Source of the DNA: Trogon surrucura
Lineage: Eukaryota; Chordata; Aves; Trogoniformes; Trogonidae
Assembly (NCBI GenBank): GCA_020746105.1
Contig: CM036619.1
Location: 8,656,238-8,720,237, forward strand
Reading direction: 5' to 3'
DNA length: 64,000 bases
Positions within the stretch are counted from its first letter, which is position 1, and every line of letters begins with the position of its first letter. A program made the translations under genes and the position numbers. Positions 52,304-64,000 of this stretch are shown here, in pieces. A model generated the notes under the pieces. The model was not told the origin of the DNA. It was given only the letters and a program-made list of their open reading frames with translations, and did no database searches.

Positions 52304-52382
52304 ATATCAGCTACTGACCATGTCAACAGAGTTCCAGGATGCTCACCTTGCAGAGGTGAAACCTCTGGTGGAGAAGGAGGAG
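52304..52382 (+). other. NDRG1: NDRG1 exon 2 (end of 5' UTR plus first coding segment)
   Basis: Bounded by TTTGCAG on the left and GAG|GTAAGT on the right, both strong U2 signals. Sixteen bases of 5' UTR precede the ATG at 52320. The exon ends at a codon boundary (phase 0). Confidence 0.93.
52320..52382 (+). CDS. NDRG1: NDRG1 coding segment 1, N-terminal 21 residues
   Basis: Starts at ATG 52320, which has A at -3, a fair Kozak context. It encodes 21 residues beginning MSTEFQDAHL and containing LAEVKPLVEK, which is nearly identical to the human N-terminus as I recall it, with changes at residues 3, 5, 8 and 9. This is the acidic, probably flexible segment before the hydrolase-like domain. No signal peptide or membrane segment is present, as expected for a cytosolic protein. 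The segment ends exactly on a codon, so it joins exon 3 in phase 0. No other ATG lies nearby in the exon, so the start is well supported. Confidence 0.93.
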
Positions 52383-55067
52383 GTAAGTGCTTTCAAGATT
52401 TGTAGAGCTTGTGTGTTTTATTTTAGAGTTGCTGTTGAAACTGCCCATGTGTTCTTAGATCGATTCTAACATACCACGTAGAAGAAAGTAAGAGAAACTG
52501 GAAATATAAAAATTTAAAAATAATGCAAAACTGAGCCTTAATTGTTTGCTCTTTCTTGGTCCTTGATTTTACTCTTCTCTAGTTCTAACATGGTGATGAC
52601 TTTTTTTTTCTTTTCTGAATAGTGACAGCTCTGGGTGTCTTTAGCTATTTTGCATAATGCCAAATTGGGCGATCTCCTGTACATCCATCTCTACCTATAT
52701 ACTTATCGATGTAAAGATACAACTGTTGCTCCATCAGCTGCTTTTTAAGGAGGCACAGAGAGAGCCTTTGCTTTTCCTTTGGGCACATCAGAGTCGGGAG
52801 ATGTGACTGTGCCCCATCCTGTCCTCTCTAACTGCACTGAGCTCAGTGACAGCCAAATTGCTCCCAGCTCTGCAGCTTGGCTGGGTGTGCACCAGCCACA
52901 GCCTTTCCTCTGGCATTGCAGTGTAGAAACATCCTAGCTTTTTTTTTGTATGCTGTTGTACTTATTTCCTTTTCTTTTTTCTTTCCACTATTTTCTTTTT
53001 AAAACTACTCACAGCATCTGGGTTCCCTGGCTGGCTGACTCTTTGGTAGCCATACATTGTGCTTTGGTATGTTCATGGCAAATAATTAACTGTAATATGT
53101 GAAGCAACTTCTCAGCTTTTTTTCTTTAATCAAAACTAAGATTTTTTTTTTCTTTTGTTTCCAGTTATTGTAATTCTTGACAATGATGTATATAAATGTG
53201 GTGATGTGTTTTTTTTCTTGTTTTCTACATCAGAACTATTCATTGCTCTATCTGCTACTTTTTTAAAATTCTCTAGCTCTTTTGCATAGACACTTCAGAA
53301 AATCTTTTCAGCTTGTGACTGCAGTGAAATGGGTAGAGAAACTTTAAACACATCTCCTTTGCCAAGGACATTGCATGAAAGCAGAGCTTAGTTGGATACT
53401 AGTGAATGCAGCACTCAAACTTTTTAGAGACTAAGATCCCTTTTTAATGCCAATATTGTTCAGTAGTTTCAAAGGAGAGAAGATACTAAGCAGAAGTTCT
53501 ATGAGTACCAAAATGCCTTTGCTTCAAGGTTCAAAAATGTCTTAAAATGCTGATTAACTTCCTGAGTTTCTGTGGCATATAGATTAAAAGTTGGAATCTT
53601 GAACTCTATTTGCTTTTAGTCACAATGTTACTTTAAGTTTTGTCTGCATGGGGAAACTAGCGTAGAGTTTGGTCGTCCTTAACACAAATTACTTGGTGGA
53701 CATTTCTTAACATGGATGAAGTTACTTAATGTATTTTGCAAAAGTGGAATATATATTCCCGGAAGACACTCGGCATGTACTGATGTTAACAGTGGAGCTG
53801 GTGTTGAGCAGGTGGTGCACTCTGGAGTTGCATCCTGGCTTCTTGTGCTTAGGTTTCTTCTGCAGCTGAGCCTTCCTTCCTGAACAGTGATGATCCTTAT
53901 TTTAACATACTATTTCTTTCAACCCTAGCCCCACTGGAATGACAGTGTATGAACCGAGCTATGTTTTAAAGGTGATGAGACCAAGTGTATAGTAAGACTA
54001 AACCTCAGCATATTGTCTAAAGATAAGGCTGTGTAAAATGACTTCCATAAGCTCATTCAGCTCTCTAGCTATTTAGTTGTATGTACAAGACTGCCTAATG
54101 ACTGAAAGACTATGACTCTAGAGTCCTGTCGTAATTATGAATTGGACTACAATGCTTTGAGGTCCACCATCTGAGACAATATTGCCTAAGACAACAGGTG
54201 CATTGCTTCTGACCTGTTCCATCCCAAATATACCTGGACTTCTGGGACTGAGTGACCTCCTTGCCAGGATTCTAAGCTTTGGTTTTCTATCTCAATGCAT
54301 TTTTTTCAAGCTTTGGCTTCTCTGTTGTAGTTTGTAGCATAGAAATTGTTAGTTTGGCTGCCCTGCTTTCTGTTTTCAGCCCGCTGGTAGAAATACAAAT
54401 TTGACTTCTTCCTTGTCTTTTATTAAAAGGAGGTAACTGTAAGACACTTCTTCCTTTGAAGTTCTAAGCCTCTTAGACTATTGGAAGTAGGGAGGATGTC
54501 ACCTAACTCCTATTTTGTTTGAAATCCTTGAGAGGTGTAGGAGCTTGTCAGTAATGGCAATGGCTGATGACAGGTTGGAATGGACCTCTCTGTCCAGCCA
54601 GCCTCCCAAACGTAACAAGGCCTAATTCTGGCTAGGATAAAACCCTTCCCACCTTCCACATCCTGTAACCAAAATCCAGTAATGACTGATGATTTGCAAG
54701 TGCTGAGTGCATGCTTGAAGAGCTGCTTTCCATTCTAGGCAGGACCAAGGTGGGCTGTTGGCCGTCCCATGGATACAATAAGCAATGGAGACAAAAGTCC
54801 AATGTTTTACTGGTCTGAACAATAATTGAAGGTGCACCAGATCTTGTGTTTTATTTTGCTGGTTTATAATCTAGTATTGTTTTGTTTGTAAGATTAGTGG
54901 GTAAAAGCTCTTGTGTAATTTTGACCTTCAGCAAGAGAGCTCCTGTTGAATGAAGGGATGGGACAGGGCTCTCTGCTGCAGAATCAGCGTGTTCGAACAC
55001 GTGTTCCAGTGCAGATTTGTATAGCTGCAAACATTGCCTGCATTAATGCTTTAAAATCTCTTCACAG
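52383..55067 (+). other. NDRG1: NDRG1 intron 2 (2.7 kb)
   Basis: GTAAGT donor and TCTTCACAG acceptor. T-rich unique sequence; I see no CR1, RNA gene or other recognisable element in it. A short phrase near 54570-54600 only faintly recalls a CR1 3' end and is not called. Confidence 0.85.
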
Positions 55068-55103
55068 GCTATCACTCGCCTTCTTCCAGACTTCGATGTT
55101 CAG
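55068..55103 (+). CDS. NDRG1: NDRG1 coding segment 2, 36-nt mini-exon
   Basis: Encodes 12 residues, AITRLLPDFDVQ. The human counterpart I recall differs at four positions but has the same length and ends in the same FDVQ. The acceptor is TTCACAG. The donor is CAG|GCAAGT, so the intron starts with GC, not GT. All other donor positions match consensus, which is typical of functional GC-AG introns. The nearest GT lies four bases downstream and its use would shift the frame. The exon is a multiple of three with codon-boundary ends, so skipping it would delete 12 residues without a frameshift. Confidence 0.9.
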
Positions 55104-58100
55104 GCAAGTAAAGCTTTTTTTTGTTTTTTCTTGGTTGCTTTTTTGGTAAGAGAGGAAACTGAGTTGACAATTGTGAAAAGAGCAAGCTTTAATGAGAAAT
55201 GACTTTTTACCAGAAATACTGTTACTGTGGGAGAGGGGTCTGAATGGGGCTCTGATGTAGTGGTACGAAGGGGACCACAGGAGGTCTTTTCAGACTGAAG
55301 CTGAGAACATTTTATCCCAAAGAGGTGACTGGGTTGCAGGAGGTTGTATTCTTGTTAAGAGAATGAGATTCTTCAGCAGTGGCAGTGAAAGCAAAATATT
55401 TCCCTGGGACATGGACACACAGTTTCCCCAATTAATTTGCTTTCATTAGCCATGTACCATTTTCCTTGGAGGAAACGTTGCTCTCAATGTCTCCTGTTAT
55501 GCCGTTGAAAGTTTCCAAATGATTCCTGAGACCTGTGGAGTGGTGGAAGGCACACAGCGATCAATTTTACCCATAACAGGAGTGACAGGAGTTTGCATAT
55601 GTTTATGTACAGCTGGAACATAAGAGTTCATAAAGCACACCACTTGGTCCAGTGGTGGCTTTCCACCTTCTGTGTGTGTCGTGCTTTTGAGAGGTGATTT
55701 TGTAACTCTTATAGCTCCCTTTTTGTGTATTATTTTATTGCTATTTCGGGTTCTGACCGAGATGTTGGTCCTTGCTTGTTCTTAAGCTTGAGGTTAAGGA
55801 AATGCATGGCTGTCAGAGTCAGGCTGTGTTAAACTGAGCGGGGGACGAGGGAGCTTGAACCTGCCTTGACAAAAAGTGGTGAAGTCCCGTTGCTAAGGAA
55901 AAGGGGGATTATGTGTTGGACAAGAGGCTTGCTGAATGTCTTATTTTTATTGAGGGATGTAGGAGGGGAGGTAGAATGTGCAGGAATAAGGAAAGCTTTT
56001 AAATTGTTCTAGTCTCTTGAATGTTCAGGTGGAGGTCTTTGAAGGAAATAACCATTCTGTACTCTGTGGCTTGTTGCACTTTATTTGTACCTTTCAGTGT
56101 TTTTCTTCACTGTTGTGCAAGCTGGTTAAAAATCCAGCACAAACTCATCAGTCTTTTCCCTGGAAACCAAGGGAAGCAGTTAAACATTTTGACTATCTTT
56201 CAATGGTTCTTGCTTCTATAGCAAAACTGTAATTTACGGTAATCCTGCATCTTCCCCCTTGTCCTTTCCAATGATGAAATCCACTGCCTGAAGTCTTATA
56301 ATTGTAAGTTAAAGTTATTACCATGCGACTTCCTGCAGGTCTGTGCACAGCATGGGAGAAGCTTTCCGTTTGTGTCCAGATTGATCACTTGGTCTAAATA
56401 AATCTGAATCCCAGATTAAGTCTGCTGACAGGAATACTGCAGTATTTTGATTAAGAATCTAGAAATGACCCATATTTTATTTCTATTCTTGGGATAAATT
56501 TGCTTGGTTTGTAAACCATGTGTATATATAGATTTATTTATTTTTTTAGCTTGCAAGATCAAATTCTCTAAGCCTTTTTGTTTGTAGTTTTTTTTTCTTT
56601 CCATGTTTTGGATTAACTGTTACTAATCCAGGGCAGTGGTTCTTGTCATTTAGCCCTGTTCTGCCAGCTCTATCTTTCTTCGTTAGAGTTTAATCTTTGG
56701 TTGTTCTAGTTCAGGAAGGAAAAATGTGGAAGAACAGTCTCAATCCATTATGTTAACTGCTGCTACAATGGAGGCTTAGCTTTGGTTCTTAAAACCACAG
56801 GCACCCTACCTATGTGTCTAAGTTCTTCTGTTGTTTATTTAACAGCTTCAAACCACCTCTTTTGTAAGAGACTTGATTGACAAGAAGTTCATGTGTGGCC
56901 CTGGAGGACCCACATCACCCAGGACTGACACAGGCTCTTGTGTGCTCTTAATAAGCAACCTGTCTACTGAGACACACCTGCAAGGATGATGTGGCCAGGC
57001 AAGGAGGTGGCACTTGGTGTCGTGGTCTGGCTGTTGTGATGGTGTTGGGTCACTGGCTGGACTTGATGATCTCAGAGGTCTTTGCCAGCCTCAACAATCC
57101 CATGGTTTGTGATCAGTGCTTAGGATGGAGCTTCTTATTTAGTGGCTGTGGATGGCTGTGGATGTTCACCATAGCACTTCAGGGACAAGTTATGCAGTGT
57201 TCAGTTAATAACTTGTTTCTGCCACTAGTGAAAAGTAGCGACTGCCTATGAGGTGGTTTGATTCCAAGAATTTCACCTAGCTATTCGGGTTTGGAAAGAA
57301 ATACTTTTTTCACTGCTGTTTTGAACAGGCTTGAGTTAAATGTACTTTTCCATTTTTTAAGTAACTGTGTAGTGTAGTATCGTCTTTCTGAAGGGACACA
57401 TTGCAAGATGTGTATGTGTTTTTCCTCTGGAGGAAGAGTTTTCATGAAGTTACCAGGGGATGACCAGGAGAAGAACTGGCAGCTCTGAACCACCTCTAGT
57501 CAGCACTATGTATCTGTCTGCATGACCATCTGTGGCACCCAGCTGAAAATTTAAGTGAAGGTCCCCTGACTCGCAAGAAGGGGAGTGTTCTTGACCAAAA
57601 AAATCTGGTTTAGCACAATTAATGATGAATGGGTGTAGGGCAGAGTGCCCTGTGCTGCTTTCTGTTGCCTTAATGCCAAACACATTGTATTTTTCCAGTT
57701 TGTACTCACCTATTCCCTAGCTTGGTGGCATTGGAGCTGAGGTCTGGCTCCTCGTCCCTGCGCGTATTCTCTCAGCTTTGAGGTTCAGAAAGGAACGGTC
57801 CCCAGGAGACTTGCTTTCTCAGGAACCAAGCAAAACTTCCCGAGCTGTGTGGCAGCTGTAGGTGGCAGAGATGAGTTTGTCCCTTGCAATTCGTGACTCA
57901 TGGCCATCTGTACCCACCAGCATGCAAGAGCAATTTCTACTTTCCCTCCTCTGCCTGTGGGAGAAGGAAAGAGCCAACTTGCAACAGGAGACAAATGGGC
58001 TGGTCCTTGTGGTGCGATGAGGTGGGTTTCCCACAGGCATCAGTGGAGGCAGTTCGGTGTGTTGCAGCATCTTACGTGGATTTCCTTGTCCTTTTAGATG

Positions 58101-61100
58101 GCTAAAAGGGATGGGGGTGGCTGTGGGTTTGTATTTTTGCAGAGCAGTGTGACCCAGTGCTAATCGGACTAGGAAGGATCCCTGGGCAGGGCTATTGCAA
58201 TAATCTGCTTTAGTTCCTGCACCAAAGGTTTTGTTACTGACTTCCACCTTACACTTATGTCTGAAGTCATGATTTACTTATTAATGTACCCACCTCGCAA
58301 CTTGATTCCTTAAAAAAAAAAAATCTTAACAAGCTAGCAAACAAAAAAAAAAGAGAAAAGTAACTGGAAAGATGGGCATTTGAGTTTTAGAAAAACATAA
58401 TGTGAATTGAAATAATTATTTCAGAGTAGAAGCTAAGGGGGGAAAAAATGCTAAATAATTTCAGGGCAAAGGGGATTTGAAACCCAGCTTTGCAATACCA
58501 CATTAAAAGCTCAAATGTCTTTAATCTGCAAGATATTGAAAAAAAGTGAAAAATGGCATGAGCAGGTATTAGTATGTTAAATTACTTATGAAATATAAAC
58601 TTGAAATACACTGTCTCCTGGCAGTTTAAAAGAGATGTAAATCCTCTTTAAAAGCTCTGAAGCTTTTTCCCTTAGTGCTGAGGCAAGAGAAGGGAGGTGT
58701 ACGTAGCAGACATAATATAAATTAAAATAAGAGCATGAGATGGTAATTGAGGATTAAGTGTATTTGAAAGCTTTAATCTTGATGAAATGCTGTATTTTAG
58801 TGAAAATATAAAGTATGGCATTTTTAGCAAAATGTGCGATGTATGTGGTTTTCTTTTTCAGATGTCTAAAGCACTTTGGCTATGTATCCAATACTTAAGA
58901 AAACAACGTGATCCATAATCCACATGTTCCTTAGCCAGGGTAGAGAGGGGCAGGAGTAGATGAGCTCTCCTGCGTTACTGACTGATAAATTGGCTCCCCC
59001 TTCTAACCTCAAGACAAAACATCAGAAAGTTGCTTGACCCAAAAATAAAATCTACTCCGGAGTGGATCAGCTCCTTCAAACTAAGATAGCCTCTCTTAAA
59101 TTGCATGTATCGAAAGTATTTTTGTGTGTGTTTTTAGGGCACTAAGATAAGGCTGCACCTCTGTTAGAGATGTGAACAGATGGTGTGTTTGTCTTTATCC
59201 TTCTATCGGATTAGTGTACCTTGGATTTTTTTTTCCAAGATAGTGTTTTAATACAAATCGGTTGGTGAAGAGCCTCTTACTATAATGTCGATGTTGATTG
59301 GGATGTGCTGCCATCTGTTTTTAGTACTCCGCATTTTGAAAACATCCATCCATACATCACGTAGACAAATCTCTTGATCTTTAATAGGATCAATAGGGAT
59401 GTGAAGTTGTTGGTTTGATGTCACAGAAGAAACTGCTTTGAATTGATTGCTTTTCAGGAGAACCTTTTGGAATTTGCCGTTAAGAATTTGCACTAATGGA
59501 AAATGGCACAACCCTCTTGAGTTAGGGAAGTCTTACTGTGAAGATAACAAGGAATTAAACCAATTGTTAAACTGACTGTGATTTATGCCAGTAATTAAGA
59601 GTATGGTGGCATGTCGTCTCTGAACTATTTTTAGTTGACACTGAGTTTGAACTAGACTCGGGCTTCCACTTCCATAAGAATTATCTGTGGAGGTCAGGGG
59701 GATGTTGCAAGTTCAAGGTTCTGGCTTTATCCATTATGAACATTTTAAATTTTTCTTTCACACAAAAGGGGGGAAGATCCCAAACCTTGAAAGGTGGTAT
59801 TTCTGAAGAAAATGCATTCTAGATTTTAAGTGCTGTTACTGGAAGAATCTAGTAATAAAAATGTGATGATATGAAATGCTTCTTAGTCTCTGAGGGGGAA
59901 ATAATTTCTATATTCTCCACTCAGTAGGAGGTGTGTTACACAATGTTGCTTGCTCTTGATATTGGTGTTAATGTTGCCAAGCTATTGATTTTTACGCTTT
60001 TATTGAAATTATCAGAGTACAGAAGGAAGGTAGAATGTGGAAAATATGAATTACTGTTATTATTAATTGGTATTATCAATTGCTATATCATGTTACTGTG
60101 GAACTCTTCTGGAGTATTGTATAATGAATATATCTACAATACCCTATGTTCTGTAAAAAATTATATTTACAGTGACATTAGTGTGGCTCATGTAGGAATA
60201 ATTCAGACTAAATGTTACTTATCCACTTTGGAAAATACTAGTTTTCAAACGTTTTAAAGTCTTCATTTTTATTGTGCAAAATGATTCTGATTTATGCTGT
60301 GGGGTTTTTTTGGGTTTTTTTTTTTTTACGTTTTCTGTGTTCTTACCAGAAACTTTAACTCTGGCTTTTAGGAAAGAACTCGATTTTGATTTAATTTAGA
60401 ATAAGTTTGGGGCATTCTAGCATTTGAGACATAAAAATCTGAAATGAAGCTGAACTTAACAAAATATGATGGAAACAGCAACAGAAAAGACCATACTAAT
60501 TTCCAGGTTGGAAATTTGGCACTTGGTACGTTACGTGGCAAAAACTTAGTGCAATTTTATGTCTGAGCTCTATTAAGTATGTACTTCTGGTCAAACCTGA
60601 GTCAAATCCTATTTAAGAATGACATCCTCATGAATTAGTCTGTTTTGTTTTTTCTAGCTGGGCATTATGGGAGTCATAAGCCTATGCAGGGTAGCAGCTT
60701 GTCTGTGTAACCCAGTTTCCTCCTTGGATAAAGTAGAAACCAGCTACAGTCTTCTGTCTGACTTGCTGGATTTATCACCCTGTTTTGCCTAAAGATGGTG
60801 TTGGATATGGAAGATACAGCTTACCTGCTAAATAATGCAGTGAGTATGCGGAGGAATGAATGTCTAAGGAGACATAAAAGCTGAAAATTAGTGTTTCAGT
60901 GGAGGATAGCTCAGATAGCAACAATGCTCTACTCGCCCGGTGTACAAGGGGGTGGTGGATCTTGATTCATTGCTGTGACTGTAACTTAAAACTGATGTAA
61001 AGGTGTAAGTTCAAGGAAAATAGGTGAAATATGGAATGGTGTTGTCTAGCATTCTTTTTTTTCAACAAAATGTGTGGTGTACTCCATGTATCAAGTCAAG

Positions 61101-62377
61101 GAGCTGAGATTTAGATCAAGTTACCGCATCCGATCTCTGCAGAGCTGCTGGGTTTTGCTCTGTAAAGGTTTTCGAAGAGGCTCCGTGATCCTGGTTTCTA
61201 CAGCATGATTTTTAATAGATTTGAATTTAACTTGGATTTTGCCTCTGGTTATTACTGCATGGAGCAAGTCAATCAAGCCCTGCAACAGCAGGCGTTACGC
61301 TGTACTGAATGACATGAATAGCTGTGTGCTGGACAGTGAGTGAAGTATTCTGGTGAAATGCTAATGCTGGCTACTAACTATGTAGTGCCTTGATAGTTAT
61401 GGAAGTGCAGTGGTACTGTAGGTAAGTGTCATAAGTAACTGTTGTTTTCTGATCCCCTTTATACATGTTGGCAAAATAATAAACTGTTTAGTCATCTGAA
61501 TTTCAAGTGCAAAAGAAAGAAACTGTTCCATATGTAGTGGAGGTTAGTACAACTCAAGTCACATCTAGTTTACATAGTCATCCAATAAATAAAAGACTGT
61601 ACTGGGGGACTTTGATAATAAAGGTGTCCTTAGCTTTAAGATCATAACAGGAGTTTGTACTATGTTATGTCAAATAATGGAAGTATACTATTTAATATTG
61701 TTTCTCTGGTAATCACTGCAACTGTGTTGTGGATGTGGTGCTCTATAGCCAGCTTTAGACCGTTGGAGTTTATGCTCAGGTCTACACATAGCAAGTTGTA
61801 AAGCTAACATATGCGGCTGTCGTGTTTATTGGGGAAGGCTGCTATAATCACAAGGCTCCACAGTGTGATAAATCTTTATGGTGAACACAGGCTACTTAAT
61901 ACTACTTTCTTTGGGGAACAGTGGTTATTGGCTGAGCTAAAGCCTTTTTCCTAGAAAATAAAAAAAGAGGCATTTTCTTTTGACAACTTGCACTTTTGCA
62001 AATGCCACCAGTCATAGTTGTAAGCTGTTATTTAAGACGTCATTGCACAGACCTGCTTTTTCTATTATTTTCTTTTAATGCCCTTTAATGAGGTTAAAAA
62101 CTATATAACTATTCACTCAGCATCTGGTTAGACCTAGCAGCTCAAGTGCTGCTGTGGTTTTCTGTGGATTGGAGTAGGTGCCAGCCAAATCATGGGGAAC
62201 TCACTGTGGGGGAGAATGGAGTGTGTTAGTGGGGGAATTGTGGAGACCCCTGGGTCTGTGGGAAGACCCAGAGGTGGGCCAGCACCCTTGCTCGTGGTCT
62301 GCCAGAGGTCTGTGGCAGTGGGTGTTCAATGAAGCTCTTGAAAAAGCTGCTAACAGACCCTTCCTCTTTATTGCCAG
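55104..62377 (+). other. NDRG1: NDRG1 intron 3 (7.3 kb), GC-AG type
   Basis: Starts GCAAGT and ends in a pyrimidine tract with TTGCCAG at 62371-62377. It contains one CR1 tail at about 56996-57113 and a small perfect hairpin at 62250-62271. Several A or T homopolymer runs occur (for example near 58311 and 60317). Nothing else could be recognised; the stretch from 57114 to 62249 is unique AT-rich sequence. Confidence 0.85.
56996..57113 (+). mobile_element. CR1 tail in intron 3, plus strand
   Basis: GTGGCACTTGGTGTCGTGG, TCTGGCTGTTGTGATGG, GACTTGATGATCTCAGAGG and CCAGCCTCAACAATCCCATGG match the 3' UTR of the CR1 nested at 42172. It is the only interspersed repeat I recognise between exon 2 and the end of the window. 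Confidence 0.88.
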
Positions 62378-62483
62378 GAGCAAGATGTGGAGACTGTCCA
62401 TGGCTCGGTCCATGTCACCATGTGTGGGACTCCCAGAGGGAACCGGCCGGCCATCCTCACCTACCACGACATTGGACTGAATC
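62378..62483 (+). CDS. NDRG1: NDRG1 coding segment 3, start of the hydrolase-like domain
   Basis: Encodes 35 codons plus the first base of codon 69. It opens with [13 protein letters not shown], continues through CGTPRGNRP and ends at LTYHDIGLN. The segment forms the first beta strands of the alpha/beta-hydrolase-like fold in the NDR family, and YHDIG is a family hallmark. The split codon begins with C, consistent with the histidine found next in human NDRG1. Acceptor is TTGCCAG and donor is ATC|GTAAGT. Substitutions relative to human are conservative. No stop or frameshift is seen. The following exons lie outside the window. Confidence 0.94.
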
Positions 62484-64000
62484 GTAAGTGGACTTTTTAT
62501 GTAATAGCACAGGTATGGCCTGATTCCTTAATGCCACTGCTGTAAAAAAGTGTGGAAGCGGTGGTGATGGTTTGGAAACATTTCCCAGGTCTTTGCTTAT
62601 GTGCATGGTGACCTGTTAGATCCTACCCAGTTCCTCTCTTTTAACAAGTTTAATTTTCAGATTTTTTTTTCTTGCAAACTGAGTAATTTGAGTGTTTCAC
62701 TTAAAGGAGCAAAAGATTTCTGGTTGCTCAGAGTGACCCTGTATAAATGCTGTAAAAACATCTGTAGGGGGTGGCTGAGGGTCAGTTGCCAGCAGGATGG
62801 AAAAAAATGTTGCTGTTGCTTTGTCTTAGGTTCCTGTTTGATAACCAGTCTTAGGCTGCCCTGGGTTTATATGAGTTACATATCAGATCAGGATGACAAA
62901 ATGAGTGCTGGTGTTGTGTGCTCAGACAGTATTAAGAAAATAATTTTAAAATGCCTTTTATCTTATCTGTCATATCCAAGAGTATAATGACCTAATCTCC
63001 GGATCTGCTCTAATTTGTTCTTTTCACCAGTACTGTTTGCTTCACATAATTTACTATTTCTTAATCAGTTATCAATATTTACATTTAAAAACACCTGCAG
63101 ATCTTTAAAGTCTGGCTATTGCTAGGTGGGCAGATATATCTTATAAGAAAAAAAAAGTTTTCTTGCCTGTTTTTTGTGGAACTGCCTTTATTTTGGATTG
63201 TCAGTGGATCAGGGCAGAGCTTAATCTGGATCCCTTCTCTGAATACGACTTTTCCTTTCTAGAGGTGCAAAGGTTATCTTTATGGTGAATAAACTTTCCT
63301 TCCCTTTAAAAGGGGAAACTTGCATATTCTCTTAAAGCTACTTTTAGCTGATTTTTATCTTCTGCAGTGATTTTGCTTGTGTTGTAGTGTGAGGATATTC
63401 AGAAACATACACATAATATTGAACTGTTTTCTAGGCATCTTAAAGATGTTATAAAAATCACGTTTTGTGCTCCAGGAGGGAAATATACTAACCCTTTCCC
63501 CAGATTATTGTTTAAAAATCAGAATTAAAATTACCTCAAAGTTGGAATCCTACAGCATTGAGTATTTCAGAAGGAGGCTTTTGTCTTGAGCTTCCTGCAG
63601 CAGCTGATCATGTAATATTTATATTTTAAAATTTGGCCAAAAGCACAAGTCACAATCTCAGCCTTGGATACTTTTTCCTCATCTGTTTTGACACAATTTG
63701 AAGAAAAAGAACTGGGCAAGTAAATGGCTCATTTCATCTAAGCCAAAACCTAAGATGAATACTCCTGACTGTGTTTTATTAGCATTTTATTAGCATTAAG
63801 TATTTTGAGATTTAGGTGTACCAAGCAAATACTTCTGGCCAGTACCAAAATCACTTATATAAACCTTAGCTGGCCATGTTAAGGTTTTTTGCGTCAAGGA
63901 ATTAAAGCAGGTTGGCACAGGTTGCTTTGTAGCAGCACTTTAAGAGTTGTTCCTCTCTAGAAATAAAGGCTGCTGCTTTTCCCAGGCTGTAGCATAGCTC
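62484..64000 (+). other. NDRG1: NDRG1 intron 4 (start only)
   Basis: Begins GTAAGT and runs to the end of the window. AT-rich unique sequence. I find no further NDRG1 exon, repeat family or RNA gene in these 1.5 kb. Confidence 0.85.

Larger units (their letters stand above)
36693..64000 (+). other. NDRG1: NDRG1 transcription unit, 5' part (runs off the right edge)
   Basis: This is the 5' part of NDRG1: a non-coding first exon, then three coding exons at 52304-52382, 55068-55103 and 62378-62483. The coding parts join without a frame break and yield 68 residues plus one base. Exon lengths of 21, 12 and 35 codons match the human protein as I remember it, with conserved blocks such as LAEVKPLVEK, FDVQEQD and LTYHDIG. 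NDRG1 is a cytoplasmic protein with an alpha/beta-hydrolase fold thought to lack hydrolase activity. In mammals it is induced by hypoxia, metal chelation and differentiation, and is repressed by MYC; that is family knowledge, not visible here. The transcription start is inferred at about 25-30 bases after a TATA-like box. The hydrolase-like core and C-terminal repeats lie outside the window. Confidence 0.93.

Noticed and set aside
54568..54602. AGGTTGGAATGGACCTCTCT, similar to a CR1 3' block.
   Set aside because: No octamer tail on one side and no CR1 continuation on the other; too short to support.
57819..58247. A 142-codon minus-strand frame in NDRG1 intron 3.
   Set aside because: No recognisable domain and antisense to the intron, with competing frames on the other strand; treated as chance.
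60902..60975. A tRNA-like stretch beginning GGATAGCTCAGATAG.
   Set aside because: It resembles an A box, but a proper B box (GGTTCGANTCC) is missing and the D and anticodon stems do not pair, so no cloverleaf forms.

Overview
The window is vertebrate, almost certainly avian, nuclear DNA. Two things show this. First, it carries many 5'-truncated CR1 LINE copies with the bird-type 3' end (a GGTTGGAAGGGACCT-like block followed by ATTCTATG octamer repeats), plus an LTR of a kind common in bird genomes. Second, spliced exons on the + strand encode the N-terminus of NDRG1 (N-myc downstream-regulated gene 1). There are no bacterial or viral genes, no CRISPR array and no operon structure. The species cannot be determined from the sequence alone.

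Positions 1 to about 36,690 are intergenic sequence upstream of NDRG1. No exon of another gene could be recognised. The stretch holds thirteen CR1 pieces on both strands and one LTR (16219-18193) that has been split by a CR1. The rest is unique, AT-leaning DNA with only short open frames.

Positions 36,310-37,210 form a CpG island. It contains GC boxes and a TATA-like element (36663-36668), followed by a non-coding first exon that ends at a good GTAAGG donor (36743). Intron 1 is 15.6 kb and contains several CR1 copies, including one CR1 inserted in another. Exon 2 (52304-52382) carries the ATG and 21 codons. Exon 3 (55068-55103) is a 36-nt mini-exon followed by a GC rather than GT donor. Exon 4 (62378-62483) encodes 35 codons plus one base. 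The three coding exons join in phase and give the first 68 residues of NDRG1, with exon-by-exon lengths equal to those I recall for the human protein. The rest of the gene, including the alpha/beta-hydrolase-like core and the C-terminal repeat region, lies beyond position 64,000.

I found no convincing new biological system. The observations most worth checking are the GC-AG intron after the frame-neutral mini-exon, the nested retroelement insertions, a possible extra upstream exon at 35069-35106, and an unexplained CpG-containing patch in intron 1 at about 45,330-45,660. Exon calls rest on protein similarity to NDRG1 recalled from memory plus splice-site signals. Repeat calls rest on recognised consensus features and conceptual translation, and repeat edges are good to about 10-30 bases.
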